A stretch of DNA of 64,000 nt from Lachnospiraceae bacterium UBA2860 (lineage in GTDB: Bacteria; Bacillota; Clostridia; Lachnospirales; Lachnospiraceae). This document shows positions 38,615 through 46,993 of the stretch, piece after piece. The stretch spans positions 115,983 to 179,982 of the forward strand of contig DEFE01000028.1 in the NCBI GenBank assembly GCA_002350625.1, written 5' to 3'. How positions within the stretch are numbered: the first letter of the stretch is position 1; each line of letters begins with the position of its first letter. The notes below the pieces were generated by a model. That model made no database searches, had not been told where the DNA came from, and saw only the letters and a list, made by a program, of their open reading frames with translations. The position numbers and the translations under genes are program-made.

Positions 38615-40621
38615 ATGTGTGAAGGAAGAATCATCTATGTGAATGCAGGCGCGTCCCGCGAGGGCAGCGGAAGCAAGGAAACCCCGTTCCGCCGCATCAG
38701 CGACGCCGCCGAAATCGCCCGGCCCGGCGACGAAGTGCTCGTCGCGCCCGGCGTCTACAGAGAGAGCGTGCACCCGCGGCATGCGGGCACCGAAGAGAAA
38801 AGAATTACCTACCGCTCCGAGGTGCCGCTCGGCGCGGTCATCACCGGTGCCGAGGACGCGTCCGGCTGGATCCCCTTCAAGGGTGACGTCTGGACACTTC
38901 GCGTCAGCAACGGCATTTTCGGCGATTACAACCCCTATACGACTTACGTCTGCGGCGACTGGTACTTCGCCCCCACCGTCCGGCACACCGGATCGGTCTA
39001 TTTAAACGACCGGATGATGTACGAGACCGTGACGCTCGACGAGTGCATCGCCGGCGAGGCGGACCCCTGCTCCTTTAAGCCCGGGGAATCGCGCTATAAA
39101 TGGTACACCGAGCAGGACGGGGACGAGACGGTCCTCTACGCCAATTTCCGCGGGCTCGATCCGAATAAGGAAAAGGTCGACATCAGCGTGCGCCGCAACT
39201 GCTTCATGCCCGAAGAAAATGGCATCGGCTACATCACGGTGAGCGGCTTCCTGATCACAAAAGCCGCGACGACCTGGGCGCCGCCCGCCGCCTACCAGGA
39301 CGGCATCATCGGCCCGCACTGGTCGAAGGGCTGGATCATCGAGGACTGCGAGATCAGCAACAGCCGCTGCTGCGGCATCTCGCTCGGCAAATACCGCGAC
39401 CCCGAGAACGACATGTACTTCTACACGAAGCACGTCAAGAGCCCGACGCAGATGGAGCGCGACGCCGTCTGCCGCGGCCAGTATCACGGCTGGCTCAAGG
39501 AAAAGGTCGGCAGCCACATCATCCGCCGCTGCGACATCCATCACTGCGAACAGACCGGCATCGTCGGCCGCATGGGCGGCGTGTTCTCGACGATCGAGGA
39601 CTGCCATATCCACGATATCTGCAACTCCCAGCAGCTCGGCGGCGCGGAGACGGCGGGCATCAAGCTGCACGCCGCCATCGACGTCACGATCCGCCGGAAC
39701 CACATCCACAACTGCATCATGGGGATCTGGTGCGACTGGCAGGCCCAGGGCGCGCGCATCACGGGCAACCTCCTCCACGACAACCAGAAGCCCGAAGGCA
39801 CGCCGCAGGCGCAGGGCGCCATGTTCAACTGCGACGTCTTCATCGAGGTCGGCCACGGCCCGACGCTCATCGACAACAACGTCATGCTCTCAAAGGTCGG
39901 CGTGACGATCCCGAGCGAGGGCATCGCCTGCGTCCACAACCTGATCCTCGGCTCCTTCAGCCTGATCAATTCCGGCGTCGACAGCATCGTGAACGATCAG
40001 AGGGAACCGCGCTACACGCCCTACCACATCCGCCACAGGACGGAGGTCGCGGGCTTTATGACCATCCTGCACGGGGACGACAGAATCTACCACAACATCT
40101 TCGTGCAGCAGTATCCGGTCGATGAGAGCAAAAAGCCCACGGACGCGGATTACACGACCGTGGGCACGGCGCCGTTTGATATCTTCCCCTCCTACGACGA
40201 GTGGATCTCAAACTTCATGATCGGTCAGGAGCCCGACATGGGCGCCCTCGCGAAATACCACTTCGGCCATCTGCCGGTGTGGATCGACGGCAACGCCTAC
40301 TTTAACGGCGCGACCGTCTCGAAGCACGAAAAGAACGGCTTTACGGCGGACGCCGCAGACAAGGTCAGCGTGTCCCTCACGGAAAATGACGGCGCGTGGC
40401 GCCTTAAGACGGATCTCTTTAAGCGCCTCGGCGACTTCACCACCGGCATCATCTGCAGCGACACACTCGGCTGCGCCTTTGAGCCGGAGCAGCGCTTCGA
40501 GAACCCGGACGGCACCGACATCCTCTTCGACACCGACTACTTCGGCAGCCACCGCGGCCTTAAGACCATTCCGGGCCCGTTCGCGAGCGCGGAGGCGGCA
40601 GAGGACATCCTCTGGAAGTAA
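38615..40621 (+). CDS. right-handed parallel beta-helix protein, possible carbohydrate-active enzyme
   Basis: A 668-residue protein with no signal peptide, starting MCEGRIIYVNAGASREGSGS. N-terminal IYVNAG followed by PFRRISDAAEIARPGDEVLVAPGVY and REY-type turns is the classic pectate-lyase-like entry. Residues 230-450 repeat helix-turn motifs (HIIRRCDIHHCEQTGIVG, IEDCHIHDICNSQQLGG, VTIRRNHIHNCIMGIW). Fold class fits polysaccharide lyases or GH141-like enzymes; family assignment needs a search. It lies divergent to the Lpl-type binding protein and 6 kb from the fucosidase, so a role in processing the imported glycan is inferred. Confidence 0.75.
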   Translation: MCEGRIIYVNAGASREGSGSKETPFRRISDAAEIARPGDEVLVAPGVYRESVHPRHAGTEEKRITYRSEVPLGAVITGAEDASGWIPFKGDVWTLRVSNGIFGDYNPYTTYVCGDWYFAPTVRHTGSVYLNDRMMYETVTLDECIAGEADPCSFKPGESRYKWYTEQDGDETVLYANFRGLDPNKEKVDISVRRNCFMPEENGIGYITVSGFLITKAATTWAPPAAYQDGIIGPHWSKGWIIEDCEISNSRCCGISLGKYRDPENDMYFYTKHVKSPTQMERDAVCRGQYHGWLKEKVGSHIIRRCDIHHCEQTGIVGRMGGVFSTIEDCHIHDICNSQQLGGAETAGIKLHAAIDVTIRRNHIHNCIMGIWCDWQAQGARITGNLLHDNQKPEGTPQAQGAMFNCDVFIEVGHGPTLIDNNVMLSKVGVTIPSEGIACVHNLILGSFSLINSGVDSIVNDQREPRYTPYHIRHRTEVAGFMTILHGDDRIYHNIFVQQYPVDESKKPTDADYTTVGTAPFDIFPSYDEWISNFMIGQEPDMGALAKYHFGHLPVWIDGNAYFNGATVSKHEKNGFTADAADKVSVSLTENDGAWRLKTDLFKRLGDFTTGIICSDTLGCAFEPEQRFENPDGTDILFDTDYFGSHRGLKTIPGPFASAEAAEDILWK

Positions 40622-40683
40622 ACCGGGCGGGGGACCATTCTTACGTGTCCCCCGCTCCATCCATCAGAAATCTCTCTTGTGAA

Positions 40684-41820
40684 TCACCGCTTATCCTTAT
40701 CGATGAACTCCAGCGTAATCGTCGCAAGCGCTGCGAAAAGCACCACAAATGCGAAAATCCTGAACCAGTAATCCATAATATTGTCGTCCGACGGTACGTA
40801 GTCCTCCTTGAAGCTGGCTTCAGAGGCGCTCTTGTTGATGTAGTCCTTCACCTTGTCCTCGCCGACGAGGTCCATCATCTCGCCGACCGTCGTCTTTATC
40901 GTCACGCCCTCATCGAGGTTCGCTTTGACCGTCTCATCTTCGGCGATGGCGTCGATCAGCTTGCCGACCGTGGTGCCGTCGTCCAGCTTCCCAGCCCTGA
41001 TCTCCGCGATCTTCGGATTACTCTCATCCTGCAGCAGCTCCACCAGCTGCCGGAGCGTATAAGTCCCGCCGACCTCCTTGTCATGCATGCGCGAGAGCAT
41101 GTTGGAGATGGTGACGAAGGGCCTGCTGTTGACGTCCGCCTGCGCGCAGATGAGCTTAAGCCCCGGATTGGAAATGGTAAAATTCGTCATCGGCTGCGCG
41201 AACGGCGGCAGATTCAGCATGCCGCCCGAAAACACCAGCTGGAAGATCAGGACGAAGGGCATGATCGTCATCGCCGTCGTCGTGGAGCGCGCGAGCGAAG
41301 AAATCCACAGCGACATCATGTCAGAGGCATAGGTGATCAGGAAGAGCGAGATGCCGAAATCCACCATGAAATACGGCGTAATCCGCCCCTCCAGCGGATA
41401 CTGTACATTAGCAAGCTGAAGGATGTACAGCGTAATCAGCGTCTGTGCCAGGCACAGCAGCGCCTGATAGATCATATGGGCGCAGATATAGGCGGAGATA
41501 TGCATGCCGAGGCGGTGCTCCCGCTTGATTACGTCTCTCTCCCGGCAGATCGACTGAATCGAATTGAAGCAGCCGTTCCAGATGCCCACGCACACGATGG
41601 CGAACGCGCCTGTCAGCGACCCCTCCATATCGATAAAGAGCCGTTTTCTGACGACCATCGCCACAAGCCCGGCGATGAGCGCCGACATCGGCAGCACCTT
41701 CCAGTCGTTCTGATAGATAAACATCCGGAGAAGCTTTCCGAGATAGATGCCGACCTGCGCGCCGCGGCCGCGGTGATGTACCTTAATCTGCTTTTTCGCA
41801 GTCGCTGTATTCTCAGGCAT
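40684..41820 (-). CDS. ABC-2/ABCG-type transporter permease
   Basis: A 378-residue membrane protein with about six helices (IAGLVAMVVRK, GAFAIVCVGIWNGCFNSIQSICRERDVIKREH, and a final helix FRIFAFVVLFAALATITLEFI). The CRERDVIKREHRLGM loop is typical of ABCG-type transmembrane domains. An unusual soluble insert of about 110 residues (roughly 235-345) sits between helices 5 and 6. The start overlaps the end of the ATPase gene by 8 bases, so the two likely form one transporter. Confidence 0.85.
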   Translation of the reverse strand: MPENTATAKKQIKVHHRGRGAQVGIYLGKLLRMFIYQNDWKVLPMSALIAGLVAMVVRKRLFIDMEGSLTGAFAIVCVGIWNGCFNSIQSICRERDVIKREHRLGMHISAYICAHMIYQALLCLAQTLITLYILQLANVQYPLEGRITPYFMVDFGISLFLITYASDMMSLWISSLARSTTTAMTIMPFVLIFQLVFSGGMLNLPPFAQPMTNFTISNPGLKLICAQADVNSRPFVTISNMLSRMHDKEVGGTYTLRQLVELLQDESNPKIAEIRAGKLDDGTTVGKLIDAIAEDETVKANLDEGVTIKTTVGEMMDLVGEDKVKDYINKSASEASFKEDYVPSDDNIMDYWFRIFAFVVLFAALATITLEFIDKDKR

Positions 41821-43159
41821 ACTTCACCTCCGCATATTTCGCAACAAAATCATCCGCGAGTCCGTCGCCGCCCTCCTCTTTGCGGTTGACGGATTTCACG
41901 ATCTGCTCCATCTTCTCGCGCCCGAAGAAGGTCCGCGCTTCCTCAATGCTGCCGTAGAACGCAAGGCGCCCCGTGCGGGCCGAATCCTTGGCGAGCACGA
42001 TCACGTCGTCGAACAGATCGATCACGCGGTCCGGCGTATGCGTGATCACGATGACGATCTTGCCCGTATCCGCGACCTTCCGGAGCTGGAGGAACAGCTC
42101 TCTCGCCATTACGCCGTCGAGGCCGGAGTCCGGCTCATCCAGGATGAACAGGGAGGGGTTGCTGATGAATTCCATGGAAATGGAGAGACGCTTCTTCTGT
42201 CCGCCGGACAGCTTCTCGACCAGGTTATTTTTCACGGGCGTGAGGCCGAAGATCTCCATGACCTCCGCGACGCGCTTTTTGCGCATAGCGGCCGGAACCT
42301 CCTTCGGGAGGCGGAGCTTCGCGGCGTCGAGCAGCGTGCTCAGCACCGTGTCCTTCCCGCGCATCATCTCCTGCTGGGGGACAAAGCCCACCTCGTACTG
42401 CATCTTCTTGTACTGCTTGTACATGTTGACGCTGTTCAGCACGACCTCGGCGTTGGCCTTCTCATAGCCGTTGACCGCATTTAAGAAAGTCGTCTTGCCG
42501 GCGCCGGAGCCGCCGAGCAGCAGCACCATATGCCCCTGCGGGATCGACATGTGGATATCTCTTAAGAGGACCTTCTTCTGGAAGAACTCGCGCACGGAGC
42601 GCTCCTTCAGATTGACGGTGAGACCCTTGTCCATGACCTCCGCGCTGCCGTGGAAGGCGAGCCGCTCCATCTCCGCGCGGAAATCCTCCACCTGCCAGGC
42701 CGGCTGGTACTTCTTGTTAAACGCGAAGATCAGCCCCGGGAGCCAGCGCGTATACGTCGTGCTCCAAAGCCACAGCCAGCGCTTCCTGGCGCCGTAGAGC
42801 TCACACAATCCGGAAAAGACGCGGAGCGAATAAATCATATACACCAGGATGATCGAAATGAGGATGAGCGTGATGACGAGCATCTCCGGATCGGTCTCTT
42901 TGAACGAGAAGCACATGACAATGAGGTTGAGAACAGTCATGCCAAACGAGCAGACGCTCCACACGCGTCCTTCCTGCTCTCGGCCGGCGCAGCGGGAGAG
43001 CTGGTACTCCCGCGCCCACGGAATAAGCGCCCACCAGCTTTTAACCCCGGACTTTTTGAAGATCTTCCACAAGCTGATGATGAAGAGTGCCCTGAGGATG
43101 ACCTCAGGCATGCTGTTCTCCCCCAGAAAAAGCATCAAAAGAACTTTGATTACATTCAT
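41813..43159 (-). CDS. ABCG-type ABC transporter ATPase with N-terminal membrane domain
   Basis: A 448-residue fusion. Residues 1-145 hold about four membrane segments of the DUF5684 type (SWWALIPWAREYQLSRCAG). Residues 175-430 are an ABC ATPase: Walker A GGSGAGKT (216-223), signature LSGGQ (318-322), Walker B LFILDEPDSGLD. The substrate is unknown. Separate ATPase and permease chains of the ABCG class are common in Firmicutes, but the added membrane domain on the ATPase is unusual. The overlap with the permease indicates coupled translation. It ends near the frameshifted membrane gene. Confidence 0.85.
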   Translation of the reverse strand: MNVIKVLLMLFLGENSMPEVILRALFIISLWKIFKKSGVKSWWALIPWAREYQLSRCAGREQEGRVWSVCSFGMTVLNLIVMCFSFKETDPEMLVITLILISIILVYMIYSLRVFSGLCELYGARKRWLWLWSTTYTRWLPGLIFAFNKKYQPAWQVEDFRAEMERLAFHGSAEVMDKGLTVNLKERSVREFFQKKVLLRDIHMSIPQGHMVLLLGGSGAGKTTFLNAVNGYEKANAEVVLNSVNMYKQYKKMQYEVGFVPQQEMMRGKDTVLSTLLDAAKLRLPKEVPAAMRKKRVAEVMEIFGLTPVKNNLVEKLSGGQKKRLSISMEFISNPSLFILDEPDSGLDGVMARELFLQLRKVADTGKIVIVITHTPDRVIDLFDDVIVLAKDSARTGRLAFYGSIEEARTFFGREKMEQIVKSVNRKEEGGDGLADDFVAKYAEVKYA

Positions 43160-43189
43160 GGCCTACTCCTTAAGTACCATTTTCCCGTC

Positions 43190-44131
43190 TTACGCAAGTC
43201 CGTCATGCAGCTTCTTGAACTTCGCGGATTTGCTGTCGAGAAGCGCGAACGACTCTTCCGTCGGCATGTCCTTTATGCCGGACTCCAGATAATTGCGCAG
43301 CACGCCGTTCAGGACGAACGGGCGCACGAACACGCTGTGCAGGATGCTCCAGAGAATCACGGCGATCAGCGCCGCGGCAACGATCCTGAGCGTTGCGGGA
43401 TCCTGCAGCACGGCCGGGAGGCCGCCCTCGATCTCGTTCGAGATCTGTACGAGCTCCTGAGAGAGACGCGCGAACTGCTCCGTGAAGAAGCCGCCGATCA
43501 CGTAGAAAATGCCGGTAAACGCGCCGCCGATGACAAGGAAGGAAGCGATGCCCATCCCGAAGACGCGGCCCATGTTCTTCGCGAAGGTCTTGCCGTGTTT
43601 GAAGAAGAGCACGGCGCCCTCACAGGTCGCTTTGCCGGCATTTACGCCCTTCCGGAAGAAGACCCAGCCGAGGCAGCAGTCGCACAGATAAGCCACGATC
43701 GTCTGCACCACGGCGGAGATCACGCTGCCGACCGTCTCGCCGGTGTCGCCGCCGACCGAGCTGCCGATAGCCGTGATGCCGCGGCCGATCTGGTTGAAGA
43801 TGCCTTTGATGATGCCCGTTGCCGCGAAATAGATCGCCACGGTCGCGAAGCGCGATTTGACAGCCGCCTTGCCCCCGCCGATCACATCGTCCGGAAGGGA
43901 TCCCGTCGTGATGCCCTCCGTCATCATCGCGATCTGGCCGGCCTTATAGGTGTAGCTGACATAGCGGAGAAAGACCGCAATGACAACGATGCCGACGACG
44001 AGGCCGATGAGAAGTCCGACGAGTCCCAGGTCAAATGACTTTTCCGCGATAAAGAATCCGAGCGCGCACGCACCCGCAAGCACGACAAAGGCCAGCAGGT
44101 CATAAAAAAAGCGCCGGATGGAAAATCCCAA
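43190..44131 (-). CDS. membrane protein of unknown function, 5' end probably frameshifted
   Basis: A 313-residue (open frame) integral membrane protein with about six helices, for example LLAFVVLAGACALGFFIAE, LLIGLVVGIVVIAVFL and IVAAALIAVILWSILH. The only start in frame is a TTG at 44131 without ribosome site. At 44160 an ATG with a perfect AAGGAGGG site begins MSNKEIYQK in another frame; adding one A to the A5 tract (44134-44138) would join it to TLGFSIRRFFYDLLAF. A promoter (44197-44225) supports that upstream start. It precedes the ABCG transporter genes. Confidence 0.75.
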   Translation of the reverse strand: MGFSIRRFFYDLLAFVVLAGACALGFFIAEKSFDLGLVGLLIGLVVGIVVIAVFLRYVSYTYKAGQIAMMTEGITTGSLPDDVIGGGKAAVKSRFATVAIYFAATGIIKGIFNQIGRGITAIGSSVGGDTGETVGSVISAVVQTIVAYLCDCCLGWVFFRKGVNAGKATCEGAVLFFKHGKTFAKNMGRVFGMGIASFLVIGGAFTGIFYVIGGFFTEQFARLSQELVQISNEIEGGLPAVLQDPATLRIVAAALIAVILWSILHSVFVRPFVLNGVLRNYLESGIKDMPTEESFALLDSKSAKFKKLHDGLA

Positions 44132-44196
44132 AGTTTTTGATAAATCTCTTTGTTGCTCATAAAACCCTCCTTCAAAGCATTATTCTACGTTTACTT

Positions 44197-44225
44197 ATGT
44201 TAATCTTCGTCCATGGAAAAGTCAA
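44197..44225 (-). promoter_or_regulatory. promoter of the membrane protein/ABCG cluster
   Basis: TTGACT (44220-44225) and TAACAT (44197-44202), minus strand, 17 bases apart. The predicted transcript starts about 30 bases before the ATG at 44160. Confidence 0.6.
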
Positions 44226-44283
44226 ATGATAAGCGGGTTTTATCATGCCTGCTTTTATCTGCGCCTTCCGCTCTTTTCTCCTC

Positions 44284-44311
44284 TTGCGCCGAATGCCCGT
44301 GCCGATATAAA
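44284..44311 (+). promoter_or_regulatory. promoter for the 44.4-kb small gene
   Basis: TTGCGC (44284-44289) and TATAAA (44306-44311), 16 bases apart, precede the ATG at 44381 by about 70 bases. No other gene lies between. Confidence 0.55.
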
Positions 44312-44445
44312 ATTATAGGCAGAAGGCGGCGCGCTCCAACCGCGCTGCGCCCCGGTAAAGTGATAGAGAGGACAGGTCCCATGACAAATCCCCGGGATGA
44401 TTTAATGCGTATCTGAAGGAGCAGCTCTCTCTTTACGGCAGCGTC

Positions 44446-44805
44446 ATGGTGCCCGTAAAGGCAAGCCTTTTCAATCGGATCATTCACCCCAGGTACTCCC
44501 CCTTTAAGCTTCATCCCAATCCCGAGGACGAATTCTGCGATCCGTCGATCGGCCCCAACTACGGCATCATCAACGCGACCCGCCATCTGCGTGAAGCGCA
44601 GGCCGGCCGCTCGTCAACGCTCCCGCAGAAGCTGCCCAGCCACTACCGCATCTCCCTCCACGTCGACGACGAAGCCATCGTCGTCAACCTCGGCCGCCAG
44701 TACGGCTACAACGTCATCCAGATCGACGCGCCGGACGACGGCTGGAAGGAGAAAATCATCGCAAAGGCGGAGGAAATCCGCCACCGGGAATTCGATCAGC
44801 AGTAA
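44446..44805 (+). CDS. conserved-looking small protein, N-terminus probably frameshifted
   Basis: A 119-residue open frame (MVPVKASLFNRIIHPRYSP) with a globular composition (PNYGIINATRHLREAQ, YRISLHVDDEAIVVNLGRQYGYNVIQID). No family recognised. The frame continues upstream as AYLKEQLSLYGSV until a stop, without a start codon. An ATG at 44381, with AGAGAGGA upstream, starts MTNPRDD in another frame that stops after 11 codons. Adding one T to the T3 tract (44401-44403) would join them as MTNPRDDFNAYLKEQLSLYG. So the gene is probably 44381-44805 with a one-base deletion. Confidence 0.6.
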   Translation: MVPVKASLFNRIIHPRYSPFKLHPNPEDEFCDPSIGPNYGIINATRHLREAQAGRSSTLPQKLPSHYRISLHVDDEAIVVNLGRQYGYNVIQIDAPDDGWKEKIIAKAEEIRHREFDQQ

Positions 44806-44866
44806 TCTCCCCGTGACCATGCACGCGGCTCTTTTACAGGGGAAACAAAAAGAAAGGAGTAACTCC

Positions 44867-46378
44867 ATGCGATCAGGATTTGATTTTTCGGCGCGGGTCA
44901 TTCCGCGCACTGACATGATCCGCTGCGCCCTCTGCTACGACGCGCCCTGCAGCGCCGCCTGCGGAAAGACGGATCCGGCAGGCCTCCTGCGCAGCGCCTG
45001 GTTTAACAATGAAAAAACCGCCGCGGCAAAGCTGCCGGCCGGGGACGTATGCGCCTCCTGTCCCGCCCCTTGCGAAAAAGCCTGCATAAGGCCCGGCGAG
45101 GTGCCGATCCGCGCCCTCATGGGACGGCTTCGCAGCGCGGTCCCGGATCTGGAGATCCCGCTCCCCAAAGACGAGAGCCGCCTTCGCACGGAGCTGTGCG
45201 GTATCCCGCTCGAAAACCCCTTCCTCCTGTCCTCCTCGGTCGTCGCCAGCACCTACGATATGTGCGCGAGGGCCTTCGAGGCCGGATGGGCGGGGGCGGC
45301 ATTTAAGACGATCTGTACCCTCGACATCCACGAGGCGTCTCCCCGTTTCTCCGCGATTTCCGGGGACAACGGCGCCATCATCGGCTTCAAGAACATCGAG
45401 CAGCTCTCCGATCACAGCGTGGCGGAGAACATGGAGATCTTCCGGCGCCTGAAGGAGAAGTATCCCTCGAAGTTCATCCTGGCCTCGATCATGGGGCAGA
45501 ACGAGGCGGAATGGGAGACGCTTGCACGGCAGTGCGAAGAAAATGGCGCCGACGCCATCGAGCTGAATTTCTCCTGCCCGAACATGGCGGAGGGCGGCCT
45601 CGGCTCGGATATCGGACAGGTTCCCGCGCTCGTCGAGCGCTTCACCGCCGCGGCGAGACGCGGCGCGAAGATCCCGATCCTCGCCAAGCTCACGCCGAAC
45701 GTGGCCTCGATGCTGCCCGCCGGAGAAGCGGCACTTAGAGGAGGCGCCGACGGCCTCGCCGCCATCAACACGATCAAGAGCATCATGGGCGTCAACCCGC
45801 ACACCTACATCTCGTCGCCGGCGGTCCACGGCATGTCCGCGGTCGGCGGCTACAGCGGCAGCGCCGTGAAGCCTGTCGCACTGCGCTTCATCGCCGAGCT
45901 CGCACAGGACGAGGCGCTCTCCTCAATGCATCTGTCCGCCATGGGCGGCGTCGAGAGCTGGTCGGACGCGCTCGAGTTCATCCTGTTCGGCGCCGGGAGC
46001 ATCCAGGTCACCACGGCCGTCATGCAGTTCGGCTACCGCATCATCGACGACTTAAAGAGCGGGCTCAATTACTACCTGGCCGAAAAAGGCTTCTCGAGCG
46101 TAAAAGAAGCCACCGGCCTCGCCCTCAGCTCTCTCAGCGAGACGACGGACGTCCTCGAGCGGGACACCGTCATCTTCCCGAAATTCCTCAAAGAAAAATG
46201 CATCGGCTGCGGCAGATGCATGATCTCCTGCGCCGACGGCGGGCACCAGGCGATCCGCCTGGGCGACGACCGGAGGCCGCAGCTGAACGGCAAAAACTGC
46301 GTTGGCTGCCACCTCTGCCTGCTGGTCTGCCCGCAGAAAGCGATCATCCCCGGCCAGAAGAGGATTAGAAAATTGTAA
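44867..46378 (+). CDS. preA: dihydropyrimidine dehydrogenase subunit PreA with N-terminal Cys-rich domain
   Basis: A 503-residue protein. Residues 1-80 carry two C-x2-C-x4/3-C-x3-C clusters (Cys20, 23, 28, 32 and Cys62, 65, 69, 73), as at the N-terminus of PreT/GltD-type Fe-S subunits. Residues 100-430 are a DHOD-like FMN barrel; ELNFSCPNM contains the expected active-site cysteine, and SAMGGVESW binds FMN. The C-terminus has two [4Fe-4S] ferredoxin motifs (CIGCGRCMISC and CVGCHLCLLVCP). It should reduce uracil or thymine, or run in reverse. A separate FAD/NAD subunit is not present in this window. The ATG follows AAAGGAG. Confidence 0.88.
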   Translation: MRSGFDFSARVIPRTDMIRCALCYDAPCSAACGKTDPAGLLRSAWFNNEKTAAAKLPAGDVCASCPAPCEKACIRPGEVPIRALMGRLRSAVPDLEIPLPKDESRLRTELCGIPLENPFLLSSSVVASTYDMCARAFEAGWAGAAFKTICTLDIHEASPRFSAISGDNGAIIGFKNIEQLSDHSVAENMEIFRRLKEKYPSKFILASIMGQNEAEWETLARQCEENGADAIELNFSCPNMAEGGLGSDIGQVPALVERFTAAARRGAKIPILAKLTPNVASMLPAGEAALRGGADGLAAINTIKSIMGVNPHTYISSPAVHGMSAVGGYSGSAVKPVALRFIAELAQDEALSSMHLSAMGGVESWSDALEFILFGAGSIQVTTAVMQFGYRIIDDLKSGLNYYLAEKGFSSVKEATGLALSSLSETTDVLERDTVIFPKFLKEKCIGCGRCMISCADGGHQAIRLGDDRRPQLNGKNCVGCHLCLLVCPQKAIIPGQKRIRKL

Positions 46379-46385
46379 ATTATAC

Positions 46386-46414
46386 TTGACATTTAGATTG
46401 CTATAGCATACACT
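46386..46414 (+). promoter_or_regulatory. promoter with palindromic operator for the membrane protein-XRE pair
   Basis: TTGACA (46386-46391) and TACACT (46409-46414) are 17 bases apart. The spacer holds a perfect 10-bp palindrome, TGCTATAGCA (46399-46408), placed to block RNA polymerase. The XRE-family protein encoded by this operon is a natural candidate to bind it (autoregulation); that link is inferred. Confidence 0.65.
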
Positions 46415-46417
46415 GAG

Positions 46418-46441
46418 GCCGTAGAAAAAACTACGGCTTTT
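46418..46441 (+). terminator. terminator after preA, overlapping the next transcript's start
   Basis: GCCGTAG (46418-46424), six A bases, CTACGGC (46431-46437), then TTTT. It ends preA transcription. The promoter just upstream should start RNA near 46421, inside the left arm, so new transcripts would lack the full stem and escape it. Confidence 0.7.
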
Positions 46442-46468
46442 AAAATGCAATCTTCGGAGGTGTATGTT

Positions 46469-46993
46469 ATGGAAATCCTTGGAAATGTCCTGATCCCGAT
46501 CCTGGCCCTGGCCGTCATCATCCTGCTCATTCTCTTTATCAGCAAGAGTCGGAAAGACGGCCGGCACTACGACGAGATGCAGGAGCACATCCGCGCGACG
46601 GGCTATAAGATCAGCTACTTCGTCACCCTCATCGGGCTCACGCTGCTCTGCATCCTGATGGAGACGATCCCCGCGTTCAGCCGCGTGATCGCCCCGACCT
46701 TCGGCATGTTCACCGTGCTGATGGCCGGCATCGTGACATTTGTGATCTACTGCATCTTCCACGACTCTTTCCTGTCGATCGGGCAGAACATCAAATCCTA
46801 TATGATCCTCTGCGCCGTCATCATCGTGTGCAACGGCATCGGCTGCGCGCGGCAGATCTCGGAAAAAAGCTTTCTTGAAGACGGGCAGCTCACCTTCTCC
46901 GGCGCCTCGAACCTCGTCTGCGCCCTGAGCTTCCTCGTCATTTTGATCGCACTTGTCATCCGGAACGCAAAAAGCGGGGAGGCTGAAGAATGA
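46469..46993 (+). CDS. four-to-five-helix membrane protein paired with an XRE regulator
   Basis: A 174-residue membrane protein with five hydrophobic segments (LIPILALAVIILLILFIS, FVTLIGLTLLCILM, VLMAGIVTFVIYCIF, MILCAVIIVCN, LVCALSFLVILIALVI). Short proteins of this shape that overlap a small XRE gene by four bases (ATGA) form a common Firmicutes pair of DUF3796/DUF2178-like type. The membrane partner is thought to sense or antagonise the regulator; function is not settled. GGAGG lies 8 bases before the ATG at 46469. Confidence 0.8.
   Translation: MEILGNVLIPILALAVIILLILFISKSRKDGRHYDEMQEHIRATGYKISYFVTLIGLTLLCILMETIPAFSRVIAPTFGMFTVLMAGIVTFVIYCIFHDSFLSIGQNIKSYMILCAVIIVCNGIGCARQISEKSFLEDGQLTFSGASNLVCALSFLVILIALVIRNAKSGEAEE

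Noticed and set aside
44213..44416. 67-codon plus-strand frame before the 44.4-kb gene
   Set aside because: It runs through the promoter and has no ribosome site; its last codons only share the ATG at 44381.
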